From assembly GCA_905182025.1 (NCBI GenBank), contig CAJJAA010000044.1, positions 1-32,018 on the forward strand: a DNA stretch of 32,018 nucleotides. The letters run 5' to 3'. Source of the DNA: an uncultured OM182 clade bacterium (GTDB lineage: Bacteria > Pseudomonadota > Gammaproteobacteria > Pseudomonadales > Azotimanducaceae). This document shows, in pieces, positions 8,015 to 16,458 of this stretch. A model generated the notes under the pieces. The model saw only the letters and a list, made by a program, of their open reading frames with translations. It ran no database searches and was not told the DNA's origin. Position 1 is the first letter of the stretch, and every line of letters starts with the position of its first letter. A program made the translations under genes and the position numbers.

Positions 8015-10006
8015 TCATACGATGTTGTAACTTTCTCGTATGTCGCTTCCTAGGGACTCCTTCAAAGGGTCAAGCCATTCATTGTAATTTTTCCAAGCGT
8101 CAATACTATCACGAAATATTGGCTGTCTAACCTGTTCTGAACTGGGCGTTCTAATGCTTCGTTCTGTTTTATGAAATTCGACACAGGATTGTTCGAAAGG
8201 TAAGTTGCAGAAATCGAGAATTCGTCTAACTTCATCTTCAAGATTATCGACTACTTGGCTGTGCTGTACCGTCAGAATTTCGCCGGGTAAAACTTTATGC
8301 CAGTGATCCATTAAATCAATGTAACCCCGATAGTAATGGCCGATATCCTCTAAAGAATAGGTGAATTCTTGGCCTTCGGCGAACAATTGCTTAAAGCCAC
8401 TCCAACAACAAGCCATTGGATGTCGGCGCGCGTCGATGATTTTTGCATTGGGCAGTATGAGTTTTATTAATCCAATGTGGCGGAAGTTGTTTGGCATCTT
8501 GTCGATAAAGAAGGGCGCGCCAGCGCGATGCATCTTTGTGTCTTGCAGGTATTTCTCACCCATGTCTCTGAGTTGTTGGTCGGCTAATTGGCTCAGTAAG
8601 TCAGGATACGTGCTCTTCGCGGATCCTCGATCGCCACGTCTGAGGCTATGAGAAAGGGCGATAATGTTCGGTAGTTCTAGCGTTCCGTCAACTTGGCTAT
8701 GTGACGCAAGTATCTGCTCTAGTAGCGTTGACCCTGCACGTGGCAGGCCCGTGATAAAGATTGGGTCCGGTGCATCGAATCCTGCTTTGTCTCGGCGCGA
8801 GAGTAGCGACGAGGTGCAAACACGTTTCTGTGCCTCAAACTCCTCGAGCATCTGATCTGTGGCGTAACGAGATTGACCTTTTTTAAGCGCATTGCCTTGA
8901 GCATATTGGTCGAAAGACAACGAAAACTCCTGTCGATCTTCGTACGCTTTGCCAAGCGCGAACTTGATGTGGGTTCGGTCCAACGGAGTGCTTAGAGGGT
9001 TGTCTTCCTGTTCTTGCATCATTTTGAGTTCAGGATCACTAAATTTGTACGTCTTGAGGTTGGCCAAAGAAAAATAAGCCTCGCCGTGATCGGGATGATG
9101 ATCGATGGCTTGTCTATAAGAGGCAACGGCATTGTCTGTTTGGCCGATTGTTTTTAGCGCATGTCCCTTGGAGGTTAGTGTTCCAGCATCCGCTGGTACA
9201 ACGGATAGAATGCGGTCAAAAAACGTAAGCGCGCGGGTATAATCGCCTGTTTGCATGCAAACAATCGCATACAGTGATTGGAATTGAGGGTTGGCGGGGT
9301 TAGTCGCAAGAAGCTTATCTGCTTCCATCAGCGCCATGTCGAACTTTTGCCGTTTGCGTAAAACTTCGATGTACTCAATGCGCGCCTCCGCATGATTGGG
9401 TGACATTAATACGGCGCTTTCAAGCAAGAACTCAGCGTCGTCTAACACGCCGAGTTTTATGCCAATATCAGCAAGCACTCGCATGCCTTCAATGTGCTGT
9501 GGTGCTTTTTGGAGAAACTGTCGACAGATGTCCTCAGCGCGTATCAGCTTACCTTGGGCAACCAGATCCATGGCTGCTAATAAGGGCCTGGGTAATTGGC
9601 CGAGCCGTTCAAGCTGCGGTTTTATCTGATTGACAGCGACAAGATTTCTCTGTTCGCTATGGATTGCCAGCTGACCCTTCCAGCTGGCGAGCAGGGCAGG
9701 GTTAAGGCGTGTTGCTTGTTGATAAGCTTTTAAGGCCGCATCGTAGTCGACACGGGCCATCTGTAAATGCCCTTCTTCCTGAAACGCACGGCTGAATAAA
9801 GGGTTGTCTTTTTGTAGTCTGGTGAGCGTCGCTAAGGCTTCGTCGTGATTGCCTAAGTAACGCATACAAACTGCGCGCATGTAGAGTGCGTCGACATGGT
9901 CGGGTGCAGTGCTGAGCAGGTCATCGAGCTGGGCAACGGCTTGTTCGAACTGCTTACCAGTAATCAGTTGCTGTATTTCTGTAAGGTTGACTTGATCTTG
10001 CTTAAT
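8015..10006 (-). CDS. TPR-repeat sulfotransferase, probable ATT start
   Basis: The N-terminal half is a run of TPR repeats (for example NHDEALATLTRLQKDNPLF, DYDAALKAYQQATRLNP, DYTRALTFFDRILSVVPADA). The C-terminal half is a PAPS-dependent sulfotransferase with the 5'-phosphosulfate loop FITGLPRAGSTLLEQIL and KIIDARRHPMACCWS near the 3'-phosphate site. The family moves sulfate from PAPS to sugars, peptides or small molecules. The first ATG (9880) cuts a TPR in half. Upstream, the same frame is coding-like (GKQFEQAVAQLDDLLSTAPD) back to a TAG, with no ATG, GTG or TTG. The best start is ATT at 10004-10006, six bases after AGGGG, giving 663 residues. A terminator separates it from the receptor upstream, and the MarR gene follows after 19 nt. 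Confidence 0.88.
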   Translation of the reverse strand: MKQDQVNLTEIQQLITGKQFEQAVAQLDDLLSTAPDHVDALYMRAVCMRYLGNHDEALATLTRLQKDNPLFSRAFQEEGHLQMARVDYDAALKAYQQATRLNPALLASWKGQLAIHSEQRNLVAVNQIKPQLERLGQLPRPLLAAMDLVAQGKLIRAEDICRQFLQKAPQHIEGMRVLADIGIKLGVLDDAEFLLESAVLMSPNHAEARIEYIEVLRKRQKFDMALMEADKLLATNPANPQFQSLYAIVCMQTGDYTRALTFFDRILSVVPADAGTLTSKGHALKTIGQTDNAVASYRQAIDHHPDHGEAYFSLANLKTYKFSDPELKMMQEQEDNPLSTPLDRTHIKFALGKAYEDRQEFSLSFDQYAQGNALKKGQSRYATDQMLEEFEAQKRVCTSSLLSRRDKAGFDAPDPIFITGLPRAGSTLLEQILASHSQVDGTLELPNIIALSHSLRRGDRGSAKSTYPDLLSQLADQQLRDMGEKYLQDTKMHRAGAPFFIDKMPNNFRHIGLIKLILPNAKIIDARRHPMACCWSGFKQLFAEGQEFTYSLEDIGHYYRGYIDLMDHWHKVLPGEILTVQHSQVVDNLEDEVRRILDFCNLPFEQSCVEFHKTERSIRTPSSEQVRQPIFRDSIDAWKNYNEWLDPLKESLGSDIRESYNIV

Positions 10007-10017
10007 GTAATTCCCCT
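10004..10017 (-). promoter_or_regulatory. strong Shine-Dalgarno before a non-standard ATT start
   Basis: On the minus strand AGGGG (10017-10013) is followed by a 6-base spacer and then ATT AAG CAA. This is the only well-placed ribosome site for the sulfotransferase ORF. AUU initiation is known for a few bacterial genes such as infC, where it limits translation. A start-codon mutation from ATG is the simple alternative. Confidence 0.5.
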
Positions 10018-10080
10018 AAAGACTTTTCGCTTCAGCATTATACGAATTCATGACTTCATACCAATAAAAATCATTGGCGT

Positions 10081-10107
10081 AAAAAAAACGCCCCATAAAG
10101 GGGCGTT
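10081..10107 (-). terminator. Rho-independent terminator of the TonB-dependent receptor gene
   Basis: Read on the minus strand: AACGCCCC, loop TTTAT, GGGGCGTT, followed by a run of T. The stem is 8 perfect base pairs, 28 nt past the receptor stop. It separates the receptor transcript from the sulfotransferase gene downstream. Confidence 0.85.
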
Positions 10108-10135
10108 CGACGTGATGCTAGATTAAACGTTACGC

Positions 10136-12913
10136 TTAGTTAAAGTCGTAAGAAACTCTGACACCGTAAGTTGCTGGTCGTGCGTACGTGACACGTTGAA
10201 CGTCGAAAACAAAGTTTCGCGCTAGTTCAGCCTGCTCGTTAAACACATTGTCGCCAAAAAGTTCTGCGGACCAATTTGCGCCGCTCACCCCTGCAGTAAA
10301 GCCGACCATCACCCAGCCATCTATCTCATCGCGATTAATGGTGATGACGTCACTATAAGACTCTGAAGAAGCCGAAACGTGTGGCATGACGTGAGCGGTT
10401 AGGCCTGAGTCAAGTTGCCACTGATAGCGCGCGCTCAGGTTACCCTGAAATTCTGGCGCAAATGCAAGCTCATCGCCTTTGCGAACATCGTCTGTTGGCG
10501 TTAAGACTTTCGTAATCTCTGTATCGAGAAACGAGAAAGCCGCGTTCAACGTCAAACCTTCGATACTAGCCGGTACCCACGTGACATCACCTTCAAATCC
10601 CATTACCTCAGCGTCTGCTGCGTTGTCTGAGAAGAATAAGTTTGAAATGCTCGGATCGAAAATGGTTGTTTGCATGCTTTCAATCTCTACAAAGAAGACA
10701 CTGCCGTTGAAACGCACTGAGTAATCAAATAAGTCTAATTTCCAGCCCATTTCGTAGTTGGTCACATCATCCGTGTCTAGCTCAAAAGGCACTGAATAAT
10801 TCGAGCCAGCAGGTCCAGGTGAACCACCGGGTCGATTCAACATACCGGGTCGGAAGCCCTCCGAGATAGTCGTATAAAGCAGGGCGTTGTCACTTGGCGT
10901 CCAAGAAGCGGTAAATTTAAAGATGGAGCCTGAGTTCTCGGCTTTGTCCGGTGCACTCAATGCGTTCACAATACCCTGAATCTCTCCATCGTTGATCGCG
11001 TTTGGAATTCTTGCGAAGTCACCACGGCCTACGCTGTAAGGGTCAGCTGCCTGCAAAATGGTCTTGATTTCATCGAAACTTTGGCCTTGAGTAAAGGTGA
11101 TGTTACCTCCGCTGCTACAATCACCGATAAAGGTGAAGGAACCATCGCCGTCATAGAGGTCATCTATATTGGTGCCAAAACGGTTATTCTCAGGCTGGTA
11201 TCCTTGGCAAAATTGGCCATTAGCACCACCTTCGAAATCGACTTCAATATCGTAATAACGACCACCAACGGTCACAGCAAATTTGTCAGTGATATCGACT
11301 GTGACTTCGCCAAAGAAGGCCATCTGTTCATCGGTACGACGAATGTCATTCCTGAAAATGACGTCTGCTGGAAATGGTCCTGCATCAGAGTTGTACGCAT
11401 TAGGGAATGGAAAGCCTGGCGAGAAACCGGTTTGCGGAGCACCAAAGCCAGGAAAAATAGAAGCGCTAACTGAACCTGGGTAGGTAAAGTCGTTTTTCTC
11501 TGTTAACTCGAGATCACTGTAGAATGCACCAGCTGTAACACGAATGCGGCTGTCTTCATTGGTTGTGATGCGAATTTCATGCGTCGATACTTTTAACTCT
11601 GTTTCACTTTTAACAAAAAGGTTCGGGGCTTGGCAGGTACCGCCCGGCGTACCGTTTGTTAGTCCCGGCTTTGGATCACTATAGTTGTACTCAGGATAGC
11701 TTACGGAAGAATCGCATATATAGTAGGGTAAGTACTGGCCGACATACATGTAATCGGTGTAATCGACGCGCTGATTGGTTTCGCGATCAGTGTATGCACC
11801 GGTGTAAAGTACCTCGAGTTCGCCAACGCGACCTGTCAGCGTCCAGTTGTAATTGTCGTATTTGTCTTCGATGCTGTCATCTTCAAAACGCTGAATTTCA
11901 TAGTCACCTAGGTCGGGGTCAGCGAAGAAGACGCCCTCTGAGTCAATATCTTGGGACGCGACACCGGCAAGTAAGGACCAGTTTTCATTGATATCCCACA
12001 GCATAGAAAGTCGAGCGCCGGCGTAGGTTGTTTCATTGAAGTCATCTTCAACCAAACCTGAGTTGTTCGCCTCTAAAAAGTCTACTCCACTTAAATCGAC
12101 TGAATTGCCCGCGTTAAACGTGTCTCCAGCGTCGAATCGCGCTTGGAGGCTATCGGCGGTCTGAATGCCAGCGCGAGCTAGCGACACGGGCTCACCATTA
12201 GCGCGTACTGTGCCAGCATCACGGAAGCGGCCTGAACTACGCAGATCACGGGTACCCGCGACGTTATCGATGTATCCGCCCTGATTGTCGACGTAAACCA
12301 CACCACGAAAGGTCAGCGCATCGGATACGGGTATATTGACCATCGCTTCGATGTTGTTGCTCATTTCACCACCTTTGGTGAAAGACGTTCCAAAATCTAC
12401 GCTTGCATATTGAGCGGAAGGATCCGGCTTGTTAGTAATGAGGCGGATTGTACCTGCTTGAGAACTTGCACCAAAAAGGGTGCCTTGTGGTCCTTTGAGC
12501 ACTTCAACACGGTTCATATCTGCTGTGTAAACGTCAAGATTACGGCCGGGCTGCGAAAGAGGCTGCTCATCAAGGTAGAGCGCGACGTTGGGTGCTAGAC
12601 CCGCAACACCCGCTGTTGTCAGGTTTGGCGTGGTCGAGGCGACGCCGCGAATATAGACGGTGTTTTGTCCTGGGCCGCTGCCGCCAGCAGTGACGCCGGG
12701 TAAGTTGATGAGGTAGTCTGCGAAATTCGAGATACCAAAGTCCTTCAGCGTTTGTTCGCCCAGTGCTGTGACAGCAACGGGAACGTCCTGTGTGCTTGCG
12801 GATCTTTTGGTTGCCGTAACCACAATTTCTTCAATTTCTGCAGTTGCCGCTGTTGAGCCTGAAACGGCAAGTGCGGCCAATATGGCTGTGTGAAGTTGCT
12901 TTTTTTGGAACAT
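10136..12913 (-). CDS. TonB-dependent outer-membrane receptor
   Basis: 925 residues. A signal peptide of about 25 residues (AILAALAVSGSTAATA) is followed by a TonB-box-like IEEIVVTATKR. The plug domain then shows DVPVAVTALGEQTL, VYIRGVAST, and RVEVLKGPQGTLFGASSQAG with TIRLITNKP. A long 22-strand-type barrel follows, with TISEGFRPGMLNRPGG and the terminal strand TYGVRVSYDFN. Such receptors of the FecA/Fiu-like or oligomer-uptake type bring siderophores, vitamins or bulky organic substrates through the outer membrane using TonB energy. The substrate cannot be read from sequence. AGGGGG lies about 6 nt before the ATG. The gene is divergent from the MFS carrier and near the carotenoid oxygenase, so uptake of a hydrophobic organic ligand is one possibility. 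Confidence 0.95.
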   Translation of the reverse strand: MFQKKQLHTAILAALAVSGSTAATAEIEEIVVTATKRSASTQDVPVAVTALGEQTLKDFGISNFADYLINLPGVTAGGSGPGQNTVYIRGVASTTPNLTTAGVAGLAPNVALYLDEQPLSQPGRNLDVYTADMNRVEVLKGPQGTLFGASSQAGTIRLITNKPDPSAQYASVDFGTSFTKGGEMSNNIEAMVNIPVSDALTFRGVVYVDNQGGYIDNVAGTRDLRSSGRFRDAGTVRANGEPVSLARAGIQTADSLQARFDAGDTFNAGNSVDLSGVDFLEANNSGLVEDDFNETTYAGARLSMLWDINENWSLLAGVASQDIDSEGVFFADPDLGDYEIQRFEDDSIEDKYDNYNWTLTGRVGELEVLYTGAYTDRETNQRVDYTDYMYVGQYLPYYICDSSVSYPEYNYSDPKPGLTNGTPGGTCQAPNLFVKSETELKVSTHEIRITTNEDSRIRVTAGAFYSDLELTEKNDFTYPGSVSASIFPGFGAPQTGFSPGFPFPNAYNSDAGPFPADVIFRNDIRRTDEQMAFFGEVTVDITDKFAVTVGGRYYDIEVDFEGGANGQFCQGYQPENNRFGTNIDDLYDGDGSFTFIGDCSSGGNITFTQGQSFDEIKTILQAADPYSVGRGDFARIPNAINDGEIQGIVNALSAPDKAENSGSIFKFTASWTPSDNALLYTTISEGFRPGMLNRPGGSPGPAGSNYSVPFELDTDDVTNYEMGWKLDLFDYSVRFNGSVFFVEIESMQTTIFDPSISNLFFSDNAADAEVMGFEGDVTWVPASIEGLTLNAAFSFLDTEITKVLTPTDDVRKGDELAFAPEFQGNLSARYQWQLDSGLTAHVMPHVSASSESYSDVITINRDEIDGWVMVGFTAGVSGANWSAELFGDNVFNEQAELARNFVFDVQRVTYARPATYGVRVSYDFN

Positions 12914-13234
12914 TCATCCCCCTGGACGATATTTAGTTAGAAGTCTAAGAAGGTATTGTAGATCACTATCATGACTATTGCACTTATTTGGCTTTTTTTT
13001 GGCCAATAAGCCACAGAGCATTGCTCTGCAACTCGAATACCACAGTCAATAATAGCTAGAAGTGAAACAAACTGTGATCGCGTGAGGCGCGCGCGGGCAG
13101 AGCTCAGTTATTAACCAGTCGTGGCCGCGGGCGACGTTGTTCGATAGCTGAAGCGTGCAAGTGAATTAGTACTTAACGCCAATGCGACAAATTGAAGCGT
13201 GTATAGTGGCGGATTATTTTTGGCTCGAGTCCCC
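12914..13234. other. divergent intergenic region with two inverted repeats
   Basis: This stretch holds the upstream regions of the receptor (-) and the MFS carrier (+). At 12983-13010 CTTATTTGGC and GGCCAATAAG flank a T run and can pair over about 9 bp with one bulge. At 13015-13027 AGAGCA-T-TGCTCT is a perfect 13-nt palindrome, a possible operator. No clear promoter could be chosen. An in-frame GTG at 13199 would extend the MFS protein by 12 residues. Confidence 0.4.
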
Positions 13235-14527
13235 ATGCTGTCCTATTTGTTAAGACGTAATAATGCCACTCTCTTTCTGGGGTGGCGGATGGTTGCGGTT
13301 GCCTTTCTGGTCGACTTTATTGCGGTCGGCTTCTTTTTTTATTCCTACGGTATTTTCTTCAAGGCTATCGCGGTTGAATTCGGCGATTCTCGTTTTGGCG
13401 TGTCGATTGGCGTGACAGTCACGCAAGGTGTCGGTGCGCTTTTAGCACCTTTTATCGGTCGGGCGTTGGATCGATTCCCGCTTAAGAATGTGATGGCCTG
13501 TGGCGCAATTTCAATGGGTACTGGCTTTGGGTTGCTGGGCCTCGTTCAGACGCCTCTGCAGTTCTATCTTGTACTCGGCGTATTTGTTGGTTTTGGTGCC
13601 GGCGCGATGGGGCAACTGGCGACCTCAAAACTTGTCAGTAATTGGTTTGTTTTGAAACGAGGTTCAGCGCTGGGTATAGCGGCAACGGGTATTTCGGTTT
13701 CCGGGGTGATCATGCCAGCCATTAGTGCTTGGATCATCGCGACATTTGGTTGGCGTGAAGCCTTTATGACCTATGGTCTGATTACCTTTCTGGTGGTTGT
13801 GCCGGTTGTGCTGCGGCTTGTCATTTCGAGACCCGAAGACGTCGGATTACTGCCCGATGGTGCGACAGAAAAGGATTCGTTACCGCCGCCCAAGCCGCCT
13901 CTGCGCACCCGCGACTTTTTGAGTCAGCCAAATTTCTGGGTGCTATTGACGGTTATTGGCCTGCTGTTCTGCATTCAAAGTGCAACGCTGATTCATATGG
14001 TGCCCAAGCTTACTGACAGCGGACTGTCGTTAGTTGCTGCTTCGGGTATCGCCTCGGCAACCGCCGGATTCGGCATTATGGGCAAGCTTATCTTTGGTGC
14101 TCTGGTTGATCGATGGGATGTGCGTCATGCACTTTGGTTGGGTATTGGGTTTCAGTTTGTCGGCCAACTCATGATGGTATTTATGGAGGGTCATTTAGCA
14201 TTTTTGATTGGGGCATGCTTCTTTGGTTTTGGTATGGGAGGTGTTGTACCGATGCAGGGTGCGGTCGTTGGCGCAGCCTTTGGGCGAGAGTCATTTGGTC
14301 GTGTTTTAGGGGCGATGAGACCGCCAATGGCGGTTCTACATTTGGCAGGTACGCCTTTTGCCGGCTGGGTATATGATGTTACGGGCAGTTATCGGCCGGC
14401 ATCGCTGACGTTTTTAGTACTGTACCTAATAGCAGCGGTTGTCGTTTTAGCGTTGAAGGTGGAAACCCGATCGAAAAATCGATCAAGGCAACCTGCAACA
14501 GATCAACATAAGCCCGTTGTTGATTGA
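13235..14527 (+). CDS. MFS transporter, monocarboxylate/oxalate-porter-like
   Basis: About 430 residues from the ATG at 13235, with some 12 hydrophobic segments. It opens FLGWRMVAVAFLVDF and has IGRALDRFPLKNVM in the loop between helices 2 and 3, SNWFVLKRGSALGIA, and FGWREAFMTYGL before the central loop. In the second half, LIFGALVDRWDVRHALWLG repeats the loop motif. This arrangement fits the MCT/OxlT-like branch of the major facilitator superfamily, which carries monocarboxylates and other organic anions across the inner membrane. The upstream GTG at 13199 is less likely because the hydrophobic core starts after the ATG. It is divergent from the TonB receptor and convergent with the carotenoid oxygenase 68 nt away. 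The substrate is unknown. Confidence 0.88.
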   Translation: MLSYLLRRNNATLFLGWRMVAVAFLVDFIAVGFFFYSYGIFFKAIAVEFGDSRFGVSIGVTVTQGVGALLAPFIGRALDRFPLKNVMACGAISMGTGFGLLGLVQTPLQFYLVLGVFVGFGAGAMGQLATSKLVSNWFVLKRGSALGIAATGISVSGVIMPAISAWIIATFGWREAFMTYGLITFLVVVPVVLRLVISRPEDVGLLPDGATEKDSLPPPKPPLRTRDFLSQPNFWVLLTVIGLLFCIQSATLIHMVPKLTDSGLSLVAASGIASATAGFGIMGKLIFGALVDRWDVRHALWLGIGFQFVGQLMMVFMEGHLAFLIGACFFGFGMGGVVPMQGAVVGAAFGRESFGRVLGAMRPPMAVLHLAGTPFAGWVYDVTGSYRPASLTFLVLYLIAAVVVLALKVETRSKNRSRQPATDQHKPVVD

Positions 14528-14540
14528 ATGGACTTATAGT

Positions 14541-14572
14541 GTGTCAGGCATTGTGTCAGGCATTGTCTCAGG
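14541..14572 (+). repeat. short tandem repeat, 12-bp unit
   Basis: GTGTCAGGCATT occurs twice in tandem (14541-14552, 14553-14564) and is followed by a partial third copy GTCTCAGG. It fills the gap between the convergent MFS and oxygenase genes, where no clear terminator is seen. It may be a slippage product. Confidence 0.7.
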
Positions 14573-14595
14573 TGCACGTCGCAGCAAAGCTCAGT

Positions 14596-16068
14596 TTAGC
14601 GATATTCTGCGATCTCCTCATGTGAAGCCCATGTTGCGTGAGTCCCGCTGGAGATTTGATGAGGTAGCACAATTGTGCAAACTGGACCCGCTTCGATATT
14701 TTTTGCATCCACAATGATGCACTCAGAGCGGTTCTGATTCAGGTCTGTTACGAACGAGATGAGATACCCGTCGTCTTCTGATTGTGCGCCGACCTTTGCT
14801 GCAAAAGGCGCCTCACCACCATAACGGTTGTCCCCAAGATAAAGGTTTGATGAGTCACCGGTATCCAAGTCGTGCTTGACGATGCCGTTAAATAGGAACC
14901 AACCCGGCTCGGTAGTTGTGGAATAAAGATAGCGCGACTTCACGCCTGCGTAGTGCTGGTTAATTGTGCCAAATTCCAGATACCGCTCATCGATATGTTC
15001 TTCTGTGGTTTTACCGGTATCGAGGTTAAAGCGCCAGCGGTGTAACTTGGGCTTAAATGAATGCTCATCAATCGTCGCCATCAGCTTTCCAAGTCTTGGG
15101 TCGACGCCTGGCACCTGCAAAGGAGCAGGATCGGGGTTTTCTTGGAAATAACCCTCTAAAATAATTTCATTGCCCAGTTCATAAGCGTTGCTCCAGTGCA
15201 ACACGAAGGTTGGGTCAGCTTCAAACCAGCGTATTTCGTTGACTGAGCCAAAGCGCGGCACGATGGCGAAACGGGTCGGTACATCCGGGTGAAATACCGG
15301 AACATGAATGCCCGCTTTTAATAACTCTTCGTCTAAAAAAAGTGGCATGTCAGGCAGAATGGAATAGTTTTTCGTAAATGCCATATCGTGTGGTAGCCGC
15401 GGTCCAGGCAGTTCAATGGGTATCACGTGTTTCAATTTCCTGTCGGCTCCAACCACCCCGTAGTGCATGTAGGGTGCTTGTTTCGAGTAGTTGAAAAACA
15501 GTAGATCGCCCGTTTCGAGATCTACCTTGGGGTGCGCTGAAATGCCTTCAGCTGGTGCCCAAGGTGCGGTGCCAAATTGTTCAAGCGTATATGGATCAAG
15601 CAGGTAACCTTCGCCGCACATGTAATGCGTCGCAAGGATTTCACCGCCGTGCACTACCACATCCGTCGAAGATCCATCTTTCATGTAACCCCTTGCGCCC
15701 CAGCCTTGCTGCAAGGATTTTTTAGGGTTACCGGAAATCCCACTCCATATTGCATGTCCAGCAGCTTGTTCTGCGACAAAGCCTTTGGTGCGAATGAAAC
15801 GGTTTCGGTAGGTGGCTTGGCCATGTTGAAACGACATCGCGTGCAGCATGCCGTCGCCATCGAATGGGTGATAGGTGCCGATGGCGTCATGAACGGGGTT
15901 TTCAGTGTTGCGGATGTAAACGCCGCTTAGGTCTTTGGGGATTTCCCCTATGACCTCTAAGTCCGTTGCGTTCACTTCTTCATATAAGGGTTTCCAGGCA
16001 CCGTTCAGATAGGGATGATCGCCGGGTGTTAGGGTTGGTATAATCTTATTTATAATTTCTATTGTCAT
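14596..16068 (-). CDS. carotenoid-oxygenase / lignostilbene-dioxygenase family protein (RPE65 family)
   Basis: 490 residues, normal for the family. The four Fe(II)-binding histidines are visible: H179 in GISAHPKVD, H227 in RLPHDMAFTK, H291 in FVLHWSNAYE, and H477 in SSGTHATW. The N-terminus has the family block LSGVYIRNTENP and HPFDGDGMLHAMSF. These non-heme iron enzymes cleave a conjugated C=C bond with O2, giving two aldehydes or ketones from carotenoids, apocarotenoids or stilbenes. The sequence does not settle which. No signal peptide is seen, so it is cytoplasmic. A TetR-like palindrome lies at 16075-16095, immediately before the start, suggesting repression. No clear Shine-Dalgarno is visible. 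The aldehyde-oxidising molybdenum enzyme genes 1.6 kb away could handle its product. Confidence 0.93.
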   Translation of the reverse strand: MTIEIINKIIPTLTPGDHPYLNGAWKPLYEEVNATDLEVIGEIPKDLSGVYIRNTENPVHDAIGTYHPFDGDGMLHAMSFQHGQATYRNRFIRTKGFVAEQAAGHAIWSGISGNPKKSLQQGWGARGYMKDGSSTDVVVHGGEILATHYMCGEGYLLDPYTLEQFGTAPWAPAEGISAHPKVDLETGDLLFFNYSKQAPYMHYGVVGADRKLKHVIPIELPGPRLPHDMAFTKNYSILPDMPLFLDEELLKAGIHVPVFHPDVPTRFAIVPRFGSVNEIRWFEADPTFVLHWSNAYELGNEIILEGYFQENPDPAPLQVPGVDPRLGKLMATIDEHSFKPKLHRWRFNLDTGKTTEEHIDERYLEFGTINQHYAGVKSRYLYSTTTEPGWFLFNGIVKHDLDTGDSSNLYLGDNRYGGEAPFAAKVGAQSEDDGYLISFVTDLNQNRSECIIVDAKNIEAGPVCTIVLPHQISSGTHATWASHEEIAEYR

Positions 16069-16074
16069 TTTTCG

Positions 16075-16095
16075 ATACTAACGATCAGTCAGTAT
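16075..16095. promoter_or_regulatory. candidate TetR-family operator before the carotenoid oxygenase gene
   Basis: Arms ATACTAAC and GTCAGTAT flank a 5-base centre, and 7 of 8 positions are complementary. The form (AC...GT core inside a longer palindrome) resembles operators of TetR-type repressors. It lies 7 bases upstream of the oxygenase start, so a bound repressor would cover the promoter end or the leader. Confidence 0.5.
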
Positions 16096-16195
16096 GTTTT
16101 CAATTTAAACGTGTGTCTCTGACTTTAACTCCCGCCCTCGAGCTGCCGCTTGGCGACTCAAACTGAAAGAAGAACCCATACGCGCTCACGCAATC

Positions 16196-16453
16196 GTGAA
16201 GTTGAACGCAATCCGGCCAGCAAAAGTAAAGGGCCGACCGGTAGAGTGCTATTTAGCGCGGGTCGGCGAGTTTGAAGATGTTGATCCCTACAAATATTTT
16301 TGTGGGCGGTTGCCGTCACTTGGCGTAACAGGATCGGTGGTCGTGCTGGCGGCAGCAATCACGCAAATGGGTCGACAACTGGCTTATGATTTGACGCCGG
16401 CCAGTGAAATAGATGCAATGGTGGCGTCACTTGGTGTTGGCGGTAAGTTGTAA
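16196..16453 (+). CDS. hypothetical small protein or gene remnant
   Basis: The 85-residue ORF starts at GTG and contains RPVECYLARVGEFEDV, then a hydrophobic patch VTGSVVVLAAAIT, and ends ASLGVGGKL. The frame is open upstream to the TAA at 16106-16108 without an ATG, and codon choice looks gene-like. It could be a true short gene or the C-terminal remnant of a longer one. No family was recognised and no Shine-Dalgarno is clear. It is convergent with the following hydrolase gene, with 5 nt between stops. Confidence 0.35.
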   Translation: MKLNAIRPAKVKGRPVECYLARVGEFEDVDPYKYFCGRLPSLGVTGSVVVLAAAITQMGRQLAYDLTPASEIDAMVASLGVGGKL

Positions 16454-16458
16454 AGAAC

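Noticed and set aside
11081..11473. 130-codon open frame inside the TonB receptor on the other strand
   Set aside because: The receptor on the minus strand is complete and recognisable here; this frame has no family features.
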